DNA from: Nitrospirota bacterium
Lineage (GTDB): Bacteria > Nitrospirota > Nitrospiria > Nitrospirales > UBA8639
Length of the DNA: 11,392 nucleotides
Assembly (NCBI GenBank): GCA_003233615.1
Contig: QIMB01000080.1
Coordinates: 1-11,392, forward strand
Direction: 5' to 3'
Position numbers and translations under genes: made by a program. The notes below the pieces were generated by a model. The model made no database searches. It was given only the letters and a program-made list of their open reading frames with translations, and was not told the DNA's origin. Shown here piece by piece: positions 1-6,581 of the stretch; the first letter of the stretch is position 1; every line of letters starts with the position of its first letter.

Positions 1-89
1 AAAGCTTTTTGAGATAAACCTAATGGCTCGAGAAATTCTTTTAGGAGGATTACACCAGGGTGTGTGGCAACTCTATGAGATGGAATCAT
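1..89 (-). CDS. higA: HigA-family antitoxin, N-terminal part (runs off the left edge)
   Basis: Only the first 29 codons are inside the window. Reading from the ATG at 89 gives a start MIPSHRVATHPG followed by LKEFLEPLGLSQKA. This is the typical beginning of HigA/VapI-type XRE-family antitoxins, where the HPG motif precedes the first helix of the helix-turn-helix domain. A good ribosome binding site (GGAGG, 9 nt before the ATG) decides the start. The gene lies 18 nt after the stop of the HigB-like toxin on the same strand, the usual toxin-first order of higBA. HigA proteins neutralise the RelE-like HigB ribonuclease and repress their own promoter. The DNA-binding helices lie outside the window, so it cannot be judged whether the gene is intact. 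Confidence 0.8.
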   Translation of the reverse strand, partial: MIPSHRVATHPGVILLKEFLEPLGLSQKA

Positions 90-107
90 TTAAATACCTC
101 CAATAAT

Positions 108-341
108 TTATTTATGATAATCAATGATTTGTACATTATGAACATTGCCATCTTGCCAATGAAAAATGATGCGCCATTGATTGTTAATTCGTATGCTATG
201 AAATCCTGCATAGTCTCCACGTAAAGCTTCTAATCTATTGCCGGGAGGTGATTGTAAATCCTTCAAAGCATGAGCTGAATTAAGGATATCGAGCTTGTAT
301 AAGGCAGAATCAATGATTTGAGTGGGCAATAGTAGAAACAT
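108..341 (-). CDS. higB: HigB/RelE-family toxin, probably with a disrupted 5' end
   Basis: The 77-residue frame carries the conserved body of HigB toxins: LNSAHALKDLQSPPGNRLEAL, then GDYAGFHSIRINNQWRIIF, ending in QIIDYHK. HigB enzymes are ribosome-dependent mRNA interferases of the RelE fold. The family is normally about 90-95 residues and begins with a short strand of the MIxSF type, which is missing here. The ATG at 341 has only a poor ribosome binding site, and the frame is closed by a TGA at 348-350. A GTG at 382 opens another frame reading VSLSYKVSYAAE, which resembles the missing N-terminus but stops at 344-346. The simplest reading is a frameshift with a small deletion near 344-350. 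It could instead be a short but functional variant. The partner antitoxin follows 18 nt downstream. Confidence 0.72.
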   Translation of the reverse strand: MFLLLPTQIIDSALYKLDILNSAHALKDLQSPPGNRLEALRGDYAGFHSIRINNQWRIIFHWQDGNVHNVQIIDYHK

Positions 342-394
342 CTCTATTCAGCGGCATAAGAAACCTTGTAAGAAAGGCTCACGCTGCAGCAGAA

Positions 395-416
395 GTCATG
401 AAATGACATTATTATA
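395..416 (-). promoter_or_regulatory. Probable higBA promoter -10 box with palindromic operator
   Basis: On the minus strand a perfect TATAAT lies at 416-411; no convincing -35 box is visible. Immediately downstream, at the expected transcription start, lies the perfect inverted repeat GTCAT-GAA-ATGAC (395-407). HigA-type antitoxins repress by binding short palindromes that overlap the start of their own transcript, so this is the likely operator. The binding protein is inferred from position only. Confidence 0.5.
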
Positions 417-445
417 TAGAATTGTGCGAATAAAGAGAATGAGTT

Positions 446-694
446 ATGCTTGCCGACTTTAGAACAGATCTCACTCAAAAGGTCCTGATTAAGGAGAAGT
501 CTGTTCCCTTTTATCTCAAATGGATGGCGGACGGATATGCGTTCTTGGATTGCCCCAGATCTGAACCATTAGGTCACTCGGGCAAGGAGCAGTTTCTCCA
601 ACATCTTTGCCACGACCCACGAGGAATATTTTGGAGTGAAAAGCCCATTGGATATGTGAGCCCTAAAGCTCCAGCCTCAAGAAAAAAGTCATGA
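446..694 (+). pseudogene. Tyrosine recombinase/integrase remnant (N-terminal core-binding domain only)
   Basis: The 82-residue frame resembles the N-terminal SAM-like, DNA-core-binding domain of integron-type and phage-type tyrosine recombinases. The spaced pattern is IKEKSVPFYLKWMADGYAFL, then a proline-rich turn, then EQFLQHLCH and a tryptophan. In intact enzymes this domain is followed by a catalytic domain with the R..H-x-x-R..Y residues; none of that is present, and the frame ends at 694. Intact relatives are about 300-450 residues, so this can only be a fragment. It sits among toxin-antitoxin genes and a duplicated gene tail, in keeping with a decayed mobile region. The family call is by pattern recognition of a short domain and is moderately sure. 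Confidence 0.55.
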
Positions 695-834
695 CGGTCG
701 GAGTGCATATTATGACTTTTTCGAATTACTCCACAGCCCCTTTCACTTGACCTCTGACTACCAGGGCTTTTATCGTCCCGTGGTATTCCTGCACCTCCCA
801 ACACCATGTTTTCAAGATAGGATAACCTAACCCC

Positions 835-1506
835 ATGAGTCTCCTCCCCTATCGCGACCTCGTTCTTGGAACAGATTATTGGATACAGGATCAAGTCTTG
901 CCCAATGCATTGGAAGTGGCTCAACGCTGCATGGGCTTCAGCACCTGGACATTAGGTTCTCCATGGCGGCCAGAACCGTGGCCCGGCATGCGTGCACCTA
1001 GAGCCTTAACTACAGACGAAGTGACGATCATCGAAAACTGCGTCAAACAACACCTGAATGTCCCAAGCCTTACACCACAAACCGATTCTGAAGCCGGTCT
1101 ATCTGGACATAATCACATTCAAATTTGTGGAGGATCAGAAGGCGTCGCACGTCCTCATGTGGACTCCGCACGCATTTGCGATTACGCAGCCGTCTTGTAT
1201 CTTCATCCTAGTCCCCCCACGACCCACAGCGGCACCTCCTTTTACCGGCTGCATGTTCCCGGAGAACAGCCGGATGGCAACTACTGTCCAAAGGAGTTTG
1301 AAAGTCTCCGTAAAGTGCCAGGGCTCTCTCAGGAAATGGATCCCACGATGTTCGACGAAATTTTAGAAGCGCCTTATGTGTTTAATCGTCTCGTAGCCTA
1401 CAAGTCCGATTTGATCCATTCAGCCACCGGATATTTTGGATGGGATCATATTCTCGCCTCAAAACGAATGGCTGTCGTCTTCTTCTGGAAAGCCAAGCAG
1501 TCATAA
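835..1506 (+). CDS. DUF6445-like protein, putative 2OG-Fe(II)-oxygenase fold
   Basis: This is a complete 223-residue protein. The middle contains ARPHVDSARICDYAAVLYL (H108, D110), then a GTSFYR segment near 133-138, then NRLVAYKSDLIHSATGYFG (H195) and KRMAVVFFW at the end. This layout (PHxD, a double-stranded beta-helix core, a distal His, and a basic residue before the last strand) matches DUF6445 proteins and resembles the metal-binding HxD...H triad of 2-oxoglutarate/Fe(II) dioxygenases. The substrate is unknown, and enzymatic activity is inferred from the triad only. The ATG at 835 is the first start after an in-frame stop at 823-825 and has no evident Shine-Dalgarno sequence. There is no signal peptide, so it is probably cytoplasmic. 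A degraded copy of its 3' end lies at 2412-2516. Confidence 0.7.
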   Translation: MSLLPYRDLVLGTDYWIQDQVLPNALEVAQRCMGFSTWTLGSPWRPEPWPGMRAPRALTTDEVTIIENCVKQHLNVPSLTPQTDSEAGLSGHNHIQICGGSEGVARPHVDSARICDYAAVLYLHPSPPTTHSGTSFYRLHVPGEQPDGNYCPKEFESLRKVPGLSQEMDPTMFDEILEAPYVFNRLVAYKSDLIHSATGYFGWDHILASKRMAVVFFWKAKQS

Positions 1507-1693
1507 CGATTCTAGCAATCAATAATTCCATCGATAGCCACACAAAAGAAATCCGGCTTATCGAAACTCTCGATTTGTCCTGATCTCTCAACATCAATAT
1601 CATGACAATTGGAACGGAGGGTGTTTGAGGAAGTGCGCTTTTGAACACAGAAGGTAATCTAGATGTTATGTTCAGACAAACAACTGGATTCCA

Positions 1694-2104
1694 TCATGAA
1701 TCGATATACTCGATCAAATTGAACGTTTTGAGAGAAGAATGGCGTTTGATGTGTTCAAAGTCCTTATCGCAATGCCATAAGACGAGACCATGTTCAAGAG
1801 CGGTGGTTGCGATGAGACAATCAGCCGCACTAGGTGATATTCCTTTCTGCCTGAGCATGGCCGCAAACTTCCAGACTTTTGGCCACCATGATTCATGAAA
1901 GGATAATCGAGAGAGGGGGGAGAAGAACTCCAAAAGACTATCAGCCCGCTGAGCTTTCCGTAAGCCCGTCATGAGTTCGAGCATAATCCAATCGGTGAGA
2001 GCCGCCTCCCCATTGAGAATTAAGGGCCTGACACGCGCCTGAATTTCGGGAGACCCTGAAGGGCGTAAGGCAAATATCCAGACAGAGGTATCAAGCAGAA
2101 CCAT
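1694..2104 (-). CDS. vapC: VapC-like PIN-domain ribonuclease toxin
   Basis: The product is a 136-residue PIN-domain protein beginning MVLLDTSVWIFALRP. Acidic residues expected in the Mg2+ site are visible at D5 (LLDTSVW), E43 (LELMTGLRK), D95 (SAADCLIA) and D113/D115 (HCDKDFEHI). VapC toxins are endoribonucleases that cleave tRNA or rRNA and are held inactive by VapB. The frame is open upstream for 24 more codons, but these lie inside the antitoxin gene and do not look like PIN sequence, so the ATG at 2104 is chosen. It overlaps the 3' end of vapB by 14 nt, which implies translational coupling. Catalytic residues and length are normal, so it looks functional. Confidence 0.9.
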   Translation of the reverse strand: MVLLDTSVWIFALRPSGSPEIQARVRPLILNGEAALTDWIMLELMTGLRKAQRADSLLEFFSPLSRLSFHESWWPKVWKFAAMLRQKGISPSAADCLIATTALEHGLVLWHCDKDFEHIKRHSSLKTFNLIEYIDS

Positions 2105-2312
2105 GACTCGTCCGCTTGTTCCGTTGGATTTGTAATTCGGGCAATGTAAGGTCCAAGGGAATCGTCCCAAGAGCATCAGCTAAGGTTTGGAGTTTCCGCC
2201 GCCTGACTACCTCATGTAAACTTGCATGAATGGTATCTTTAATAGTCTGAGTTCCCAGCGCCTGCTTGGCCTTACGGAGTAATTTTTGATCAAGCTCAAC
2301 CGTAGTTTTCAT
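2091..2312 (-). CDS. vapB: VapB-like antitoxin
   Basis: A 73-residue protein beginning MKTTVELDQKLLRKAKQALG, followed by TIKDTIHASLHEVVRRRKLQ and a C-terminal tail rich in leucine and basic residues. The start pattern (a short strand followed by two helices) is that of ribbon-helix-helix VapB antitoxins. The N-terminal half would bind DNA as a dimer and the C-terminal tail would wrap the VapC toxin. The ATG at 2312 fits the family start and has a weak GGTG 8 nt upstream; another in-frame ATG at 2324 would add four residues and has no ribosome binding site. It precedes and overlaps vapC by 14 nt, the usual antitoxin-first order. Confidence 0.85.
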   Translation of the reverse strand: MKTTVELDQKLLRKAKQALGTQTIKDTIHASLHEVVRRRKLQTLADALGTIPLDLTLPELQIQRNKRTSHGSA

Positions 2313-2364
2313 TATATACACCATATACTAAATTGTACATAATTTTATTATATTTCATATGTAT

Positions 2365-2393
2365 AGTATAATGTAAAGTATAAGCATAGACAA
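2365..2393 (-). promoter_or_regulatory. vapBC promoter (sigma-70 type)
   Basis: On the minus strand TTGTCT (2393-2388) and TATACT (2370-2365) are separated by exactly 17 nt, placing the transcription start near 2358 and giving a leader of about 45 nt before vapB. The -10 box overlaps the half-site tagtat (2364-2369), which is the inverted complement of atacta at 2325-2330. Such half-sites could be the VapB operator. The region is strongly AT-rich, so chance inverted repeats are possible. Confidence 0.55.
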
Positions 2394-2411
2394 GAGTATT
2401 TTCTTTGGAAA

Positions 2412-2516
2412 TCCTACACGCCATACCTCATTCATTCAGCCACTGGACATTTTTGATGGGATCACATTCCCACCTCAAAACGGATGGCTGTCATCTTCTT
2501 CTGGAACGCTAGCTAG
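2412..2516 (+). pseudogene. Decayed duplicate of the 3' end of the DUF6445 gene
   Basis: Bases 2433-2506 align without gaps to 1417-1490, inside the DUF6445 gene, with 8 mismatches in 74 positions by my count, seven of them transitions. Weaker similarity extends back to about 2412. Read in the same frame it gives a YLIHSATGHF-like segment, then a TGA stop at 2454-2456 where the intact gene has a glycine codon, then WDHIPTSKRMAVIFFWNAS and a TAG at 2514-2516. Nothing resembling the first four fifths of the gene is present. It is therefore a non-functional fragment of a former second copy, lying directly behind the vapBC promoter. Confidence 0.85.
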
Positions 2517-2636
2517 CCCTGTTGTATTAATTCCAGTATTTTTACAGTTAACACAAAAACCTTTCCAGTGATTAAGATGGAGAAAGATAATACGTTAAGA
2601 GCCGTTAGATTTTAGAATGTGTTTAGCTTTTCTCTT

Positions 2637-4337
2637 CTATGATGCGCTGCTCTTTTTGTCCCGGCAACCACTTTTCAACATTTCGACAGCGGCCTGCTTG
2701 ATTGTTGGGGTTACCGTACCGCCGCCGAGCATGCGAGCAATTTCGGTTTCCCGTTGCACTCCAGTCACTTCTTCTACCTTCGTTACCGTCCGATCATCCA
2801 ACGTCGTTTTTTCGACCACAAATTGCGCATGCGCTTGTGAAGCAATTTGGGGGAGATGCGTGATACAACACACTTGATGAAATTTCGCCAATCGACGCAA
2901 CCGATTGCCCATCACCATCCCGGCTTCTCCTCCGACCCCACTATCAATCTCATCAAAAATCACAACGGGCGTGTGATCATTCCCGGCAAACACCGTTTTG
3001 AGCGCAAGCATGATACGAGACAATTCTCCACCTGATGCAATTCGTCCTAAAGGCATCGGTGGCTCGCCAGGATTGGGCGCGAGCAAGAGTTCAAGACGAT
3101 CAATACCAGTGGAACCAAACATATTCTCATCGGCATGAGGAACAAGGTTCATGTGTATATGCATTGTCCCCATTTTCAGTTCCTCAAATTCCCGTTGAAT
3201 CTGTTTGGTTAATTGCTTGGCCACCTTCTTTCTTTTGGCGGATAATTCTTTTGCTACGGTCGCCATAGATTCAAAGCTACTTGTCACATCTGCTTGGAGG
3301 TTGGCGATCTGCTCGTCTTTGTGTTGAAGAAGAGCCAAATCCTCTTCTAGGTTCTGCACCAACTCAAGTAATTCTGTTATCGTTTTGCCATATTTCTTTT
3401 TCAGTCGTTGCAATCCTGCTAAGCGACTGTCAATCACTTCCATACGCTCTGGATCAGATTCTGTTTGGGAACGAAAGTCCCGAAGATGTTGGGTGACTTC
3501 CTGCAGAGCAACGGCAGATGATTCTAATAGGGGCATCCACGTCTGACATTGCGCGTCGATTTGGCCAAGCTCTCGTATAGAGTTCGTGACATCCTGAAGT
3601 TGCGCCAATACAGAATGCTCTCCATCATATAATGTCTCAAACGACTGATGAGACAGTTCCCCTAACCGCCCACTGTGCTTTAGACGATGATATTCTTGAT
3701 TGAGTGCTTCCTCTTCACCGATTTGTAATTGAATGTTGGTTAATTCTTCATATTGAAATTGCAGTATATCTTGACGCGCCACTTGCTCCTGCAGTCTTTG
3801 TTGTAAAGCCTCCAACGCCACCTGTTTCTCTCTCCATTTCCCGTAGTGTTGTTGGAACCCTTCAACCAGACTCTGTAAGCCTCCATACGCATCCAACAGT
3901 TCAAGTTGGGTTTTGGGAGATAACAGAGATTGCTGATCATGCTGGCCATGGACGTCAACGAGTTGCCGTCCGATATGTTGAAGCGTTTGGACCGGGGCCA
4001 ATTGTCCATTGATATAACTCCGATTCTTCCCGGAACGCGCTACGATTCGTCGAATAAACACGTCGTATTGATCAGGAAGGAGAAACCCATCATGACGTAA
4101 TTGTTCAACTAACGGATGCGATTGAGAAAGGGAAAAGCAGGCTTCTAACAGAGCTTCATCGGCACCAAACCGAATGGAGTCGGACGATGCTCGACCGCCT
4201 GCGAGTAATAGCAGTGCATCGATAAGGAGAGATTTTCCGGCGCCGGTTTCTCCTGTTAACACGAAAAACCCGGCCGGAAAAAGAAGATGAAGCTGATCGA
4301 TCAGGGCAAAATTTGAAATGCGCAGCTCGGTTAGCAT
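2637..4337 (-). CDS. recN: DNA repair protein RecN (SMC-like ATPase)
   Basis: A 566-residue protein, normal length for RecN. RecN is a cytoplasmic SMC-family ATPase that acts early at double-strand breaks, holding DNA ends together and assisting RecA-dependent recombination. The N-terminal head begins MLTELRISNFALID and has Walker A GETGAGKS at 29-36. A long central region of heptad-like, Q/E/L-rich sequence (about 160-400) is the coiled-coil arm pair. The C-terminal head holds the ABC signature ASGGELSR (434-441), Walker B VVIFDE (458-463, catalytic E463) and a CCITHLPQIA switch segment. The ATG at 4337 matches the family start; its ribosome binding site is weak. It lies 25 nt after trxA on the same strand and is probably co-transcribed with it. 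I see no clear terminator in 2517-2636. Confidence 0.97.
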   Translation of the reverse strand: MLTELRISNFALIDQLHLLFPAGFFVLTGETGAGKSLLIDALLLLAGGRASSDSIRFGADEALLEACFSLSQSHPLVEQLRHDGFLLPDQYDVFIRRIVARSGKNRSYINGQLAPVQTLQHIGRQLVDVHGQHDQQSLLSPKTQLELLDAYGGLQSLVEGFQQHYGKWREKQVALEALQQRLQEQVARQDILQFQYEELTNIQLQIGEEEALNQEYHRLKHSGRLGELSHQSFETLYDGEHSVLAQLQDVTNSIRELGQIDAQCQTWMPLLESSAVALQEVTQHLRDFRSQTESDPERMEVIDSRLAGLQRLKKKYGKTITELLELVQNLEEDLALLQHKDEQIANLQADVTSSFESMATVAKELSAKRKKVAKQLTKQIQREFEELKMGTMHIHMNLVPHADENMFGSTGIDRLELLLAPNPGEPPMPLGRIASGGELSRIMLALKTVFAGNDHTPVVIFDEIDSGVGGEAGMVMGNRLRRLAKFHQVCCITHLPQIASQAHAQFVVEKTTLDDRTVTKVEEVTGVQRETEIARMLGGGTVTPTIKQAAVEMLKSGCRDKKSSAS

Positions 4338-4362
4338 CGCACCGAGTAATCAGTCCTAGAGT

Positions 4363-4710
4363 TTAGGCCGTTGCAGAAGATTGAGATAAGAGGGAATCAA
4401 TAATTTCTTTAAATTGTTGTTTGGGTCGTGCCCCAACAATTTTTTCGACAACCTCCCCATCCTTAAAGAAAAGAATGCTGGGGATACTCATTATTTGGTA
4501 TTTTCCTGCAACTTCGGGAGCATCGTCGGTATTCAATTTCATGACTTTGAGACGGCCCTGATATTCTTGCGCAAGCTCCTCAACAATGGGGGCAACCATT
4601 TGACACGGACCGCACCACACTGCCCAGAAATCCACCATCACCACATCTGTGGACTTCATGACGTCCCCATCCCAATTCGATGCATCAGCCACTGCTACAA
4701 GATCAGACAC
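4363..4710 (-). CDS. trxA: Thioredoxin
   Basis: A 115-residue classical thioredoxin, a cytoplasmic protein-disulfide reductase recycled by thioredoxin reductase. The active site WCGPC is at residues 32-36, preceded by VDFWAVW with the buried Asp27. The cis-proline loop SIPSILFF has Pro77, and the GxVVEKIVGA strand follows. No signal peptide is present. The start codon is GTG at 4710 (there is no ATG there), fixed by a very strong ribosome binding site AAGGAGG six nt upstream. It is the first gene of a two-gene unit with recN, 25 nt downstream. A promoter lies at 4759-4788. Confidence 0.97.
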   Translation of the reverse strand: MSDLVAVADASNWDGDVMKSTDVVMVDFWAVWCGPCQMVAPIVEELAQEYQGRLKVMKLNTDDAPEVAGKYQIMSIPSILFFKDGEVVEKIVGARPKQQFKEIIDSLLSQSSATA

Positions 4711-4758
4711 AGATTGCCTCCTTGAAAAGTTTAGAATAGCAACACGAACAACAACGTC

Positions 4759-4788
4759 ATCCTAAAACTGCCCTCTGTGGACTGTCAA
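4759..4788 (-). promoter_or_regulatory. Promoter of trxA-recN
   Basis: On the minus strand a perfect -35 box TTGACA (4788-4783) is followed after 18 nt by TAGGAT (4764-4759), four of six matches to the consensus -10 box. The start would be near 4752, giving a leader of about 40 nt before the GTG of trxA. Confidence 0.5.
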
Positions 4789-4879
4789 CTCAGCGAGTGG
4801 TTTTTGCAGATTGTCATCAGATGTTGTGTCCCTACAGAAGGTTCCAAGAAATTATTCACCATCAATGAACGCACCATTA

Positions 4880-5428
4880 TTACCACTCCCACTCTTTCGG
4901 CACCCCAGCCCACCAGGAATCGGGTTGAGACTCACGCCATGCTGCCTGCTGCAACCATAATTCATCAGTCCGGGCGTGATTCAGACGGTTGGCCATGGAC
5001 GAACTGATATCAAATTGCTGTCGCAATCCTTCATGTATCAGCTCCTGTGCCATCCGAGCCATGATATTGGGTGGATCAATAATATCAATCACTTCTCGTG
5101 CTGTCAGGTTCAGAGACAATTGCCCCACTTTGACATAATCTTCCTGTTTCGCCAAAAAGGCCAAATACCCATCAATCGCTTGATACACATATGCCAAATA
5201 GACATAGGCTTCGACGGAAGGATCCTGATCAATATTTCTCTGACATGCTTCTATCGCTCGCCGATAATCACCCGCTTGAACAAAAACCTTTGCACGTGCA
5301 AGTTCGGTGGCTTGCACCTGGTCCATTTCCGCCAAACTCTTTGAGACATCCAATAAGCCCCAGAGACAAACACAGAGAATGAACGCACTACAGACATAAC
5401 AGCGTACGACAGAAGGTTGTTCATTCAT
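4880..5428 (-). CDS. Exported TPR-repeat protein of unknown function
   Basis: I do not recognise a named family for this 182-residue protein. Residues 9-33 form a hydrophobic, cysteine-rich signal sequence (YVCSAFILCVCLWGLL) with a plausible cleavage after SLA-33, so it is probably periplasmic; a lipoprotein is less likely because no cysteine follows the hydrophobic core. Residues 38-88 hold one to two tetratricopeptide-like units (ELARAKVFVQAGDYRRAIEAC, then YVYLAYVYQAIDG). The rest is helical and ends in a Trp-rich tail (SWWAGVPKEWEW). TPR proteins act as scaffolds; no partner can be read from the sequence. The ATG at 5428 has GGAGG six nt upstream. It is transcribed away from the SleB-type hydrolase; neither function nor a link to that gene is shown. 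Confidence 0.7.
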   Translation of the reverse strand: MNEQPSVVRCYVCSAFILCVCLWGLLDVSKSLAEMDQVQATELARAKVFVQAGDYRRAIEACQRNIDQDPSVEAYVYLAYVYQAIDGYLAFLAKQEDYVKVGQLSLNLTAREVIDIIDPPNIMARMAQELIHEGLRQQFDISSSMANRLNHARTDELWLQQAAWRESQPDSWWAGVPKEWEW

Positions 5429-5839
5429 TGCATTCCTCCATGACCACCATCAAAGGAAATCCCGCTCTCCCATCATGACCTGAAACATCTACCCAAAGTG
5501 TCATAATTGTTTGCAGTTGTCTACACCTCAGATTTTTCTATGTTTTCAATGAGATACAACCGTCATGTTAGAAAGAATGTCATCGTTCAACTCTTATCTT
5601 GTAACCAAAAGACGACATTGTCATCTTCACACACGGTTGTAGCAATCAACAAGTTGAAAACGAATAGGACCCTATGTCACATAACCCTGTTTAATCTGTA
5701 TCAATACCACAGTCTTCTCTTCCCATAAGTCGTTGGCATGCTGCTTGCGAAACTCCCCTCCAAGAATTTTTTTTCGAATATTCCGCTAGGTAAGGCGCAA
5801 TCATACTCAGCAAGAAACATCGAAAGGGAGCCTCAGTCT
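5429..5839. other. Divergent intergenic region with sigma-54 promoter
   Basis: This 411-nt gap separates the TPR gene (leftward) from the hydrolase gene (rightward). Besides the sigma-54 promoter at 5733-5748 it contains a widely spaced inverted repeat, acaaccg (5556-5562) and cggttgt (5634-5640), and a short near-palindrome gacattgtc (5613-5621). These lie about 110-200 nt upstream of the predicted start, where enhancer-binding activators usually bind, but I cannot assign them to a protein. Small open frames here have no coding character. Confidence 0.4.
5733..5748 (+). promoter_or_regulatory. Sigma-54 (RpoN) promoter, -24/-12
   Basis: The sequence TTGGCATG-CTGC-TTGC matches the sigma-54 consensus YTGGCACG-N4-TTGC at nearly every position; only the C of GCAC is changed to T. 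The invariant GG (5735-5736) and GC (5747-5748) are separated by exactly 10 nt. Transcription would start near 5760, giving a leader of about 80 nt before the hydrolase start at 5840. RpoN promoters need an ATP-driven enhancer-binding activator, so the hydrolase would be expressed only under a specific signal. Confidence 0.7.
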
Positions 5840-6424
5840 ATGAACAACGTCAGAAAACATTCTCACGTCTTATCGCCTGAGGGCACGTTTATAGGCATCG
5901 CGGCCTTTTTGCTCTGTCTTCTGTTTCCAGTCTCTCCCACTCCGGCAAATTCCAGCGATATGGCTTTGGTCCTTACTTTATCTTCCCAGGACATATTCAC
6001 ACACACTCGCTTTTCACGGAATCCTCCAACACGACATAACGATGATATTCTCGCAGCACTAACAATTTATCTGGAGGCCCGTGGAGAAAGTTTTGCCGGG
6101 AAAATGGCAGTAGCCGCAGTCATTCGCAATCGAATACGACAGAGGTATCACAGCGATGGAACGGTCAAAGGCACTGTACTGCGCGCAAAACAATTTGAAC
6201 CTTGGATCAGACGCTCACCCGATGAGGTGTGGTTCAACCCCAATAATCGTAAAATGCAAGAGAGTTTATTGGCGTGGGAGTTAGTACAAGATGGGCGAAA
6301 TGTCGTGGAAGGAGCCGTACTTTTTTATAATCCAAGACTAGTCAACACACCACGATGGGCAAAGGTGTACCGCAAGATTGCCGAAATTGGTGGCCATGAA
6401 TTCTATAATAAACACGTGATTTAA
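5840..6424 (+). CDS. SleB-type cell-wall hydrolase, exported
   Basis: A 194-residue protein with a Hydrolase_2 (SleB-like) domain, which cleaves peptidoglycan glycan strands, probably as a lytic transglycosylase. Residues 71-122 read LAALTIYLEARGESFAGKMAVAAVIRNR...QFEPW in family order, with E79 of the EARGE motif the expected catalytic glutamate. The C-terminal part has GAVLFYNP and PRWAKVYRKIAEIGGHEFY, also typical. Residues 16-36 form a hydrophobic signal segment after a Lys/Arg-containing start, with a likely cut after TPA-36, so it acts in the periplasm. The frame opens at an ATG at 5738, but that codon lies inside the sigma-54 promoter; the ATG at 5840 has AGGGAG upstream and starts directly before the signal peptide, so it is chosen. 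The organism need not sporulate: such enzymes are common in non-spore-formers. Confidence 0.85.
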   Translation: MNNVRKHSHVLSPEGTFIGIAAFLLCLLFPVSPTPANSSDMALVLTLSSQDIFTHTRFSRNPPTRHNDDILAALTIYLEARGESFAGKMAVAAVIRNRIRQRYHSDGTVKGTVLRAKQFEPWIRRSPDEVWFNPNNRKMQESLLAWELVQDGRNVVEGAVLFYNPRLVNTPRWAKVYRKIAEIGGHEFYNKHVI

Positions 6425-6581
6425 AAGCGGTAGTTGCGCGCGAAGCTGTGCAAGGAATTGATGTGCAGAGGGAATGTACGCATTGCGTGGGTACCTTGTG
6501 AGTGATAAGTCAATTTTTATGTCCTAGGCACGTCAAGAGGTTGTACAGACTTTCATGATCCAACTGCTGTTTTAGGTTTGA

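Noticed and set aside
574..924. Open frame of 116 codons on the minus strand
   Set aside because: It overlaps the integrase fragment and the DUF6445 start, has no ribosome binding site, and its translation has no recognisable pattern.
1507..1693. Possible extra gene between the DUF6445 gene and vapC
   Set aside because: All frames contain stops or unconvincing composition; I see no repeat, RNA gene or promoter here.
5256..5263. GCCGATAA, the -10 sequence of sigma-28 promoters
   Set aside because: It lies inside the TPR coding region and has no TAAA at the required 15-nt distance.
5738..5839. Upstream extension of the hydrolase frame from the ATG at 5738
   Set aside because: The codon lies inside the sigma-54 promoter, and the added 34 residues would bury the signal peptide.
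6425..6581. Bidirectional terminator between the convergent hydrolase and sigma-factor genes
   Set aside because: I looked for a GC-rich hairpin with a T run on either strand and found none I would defend.
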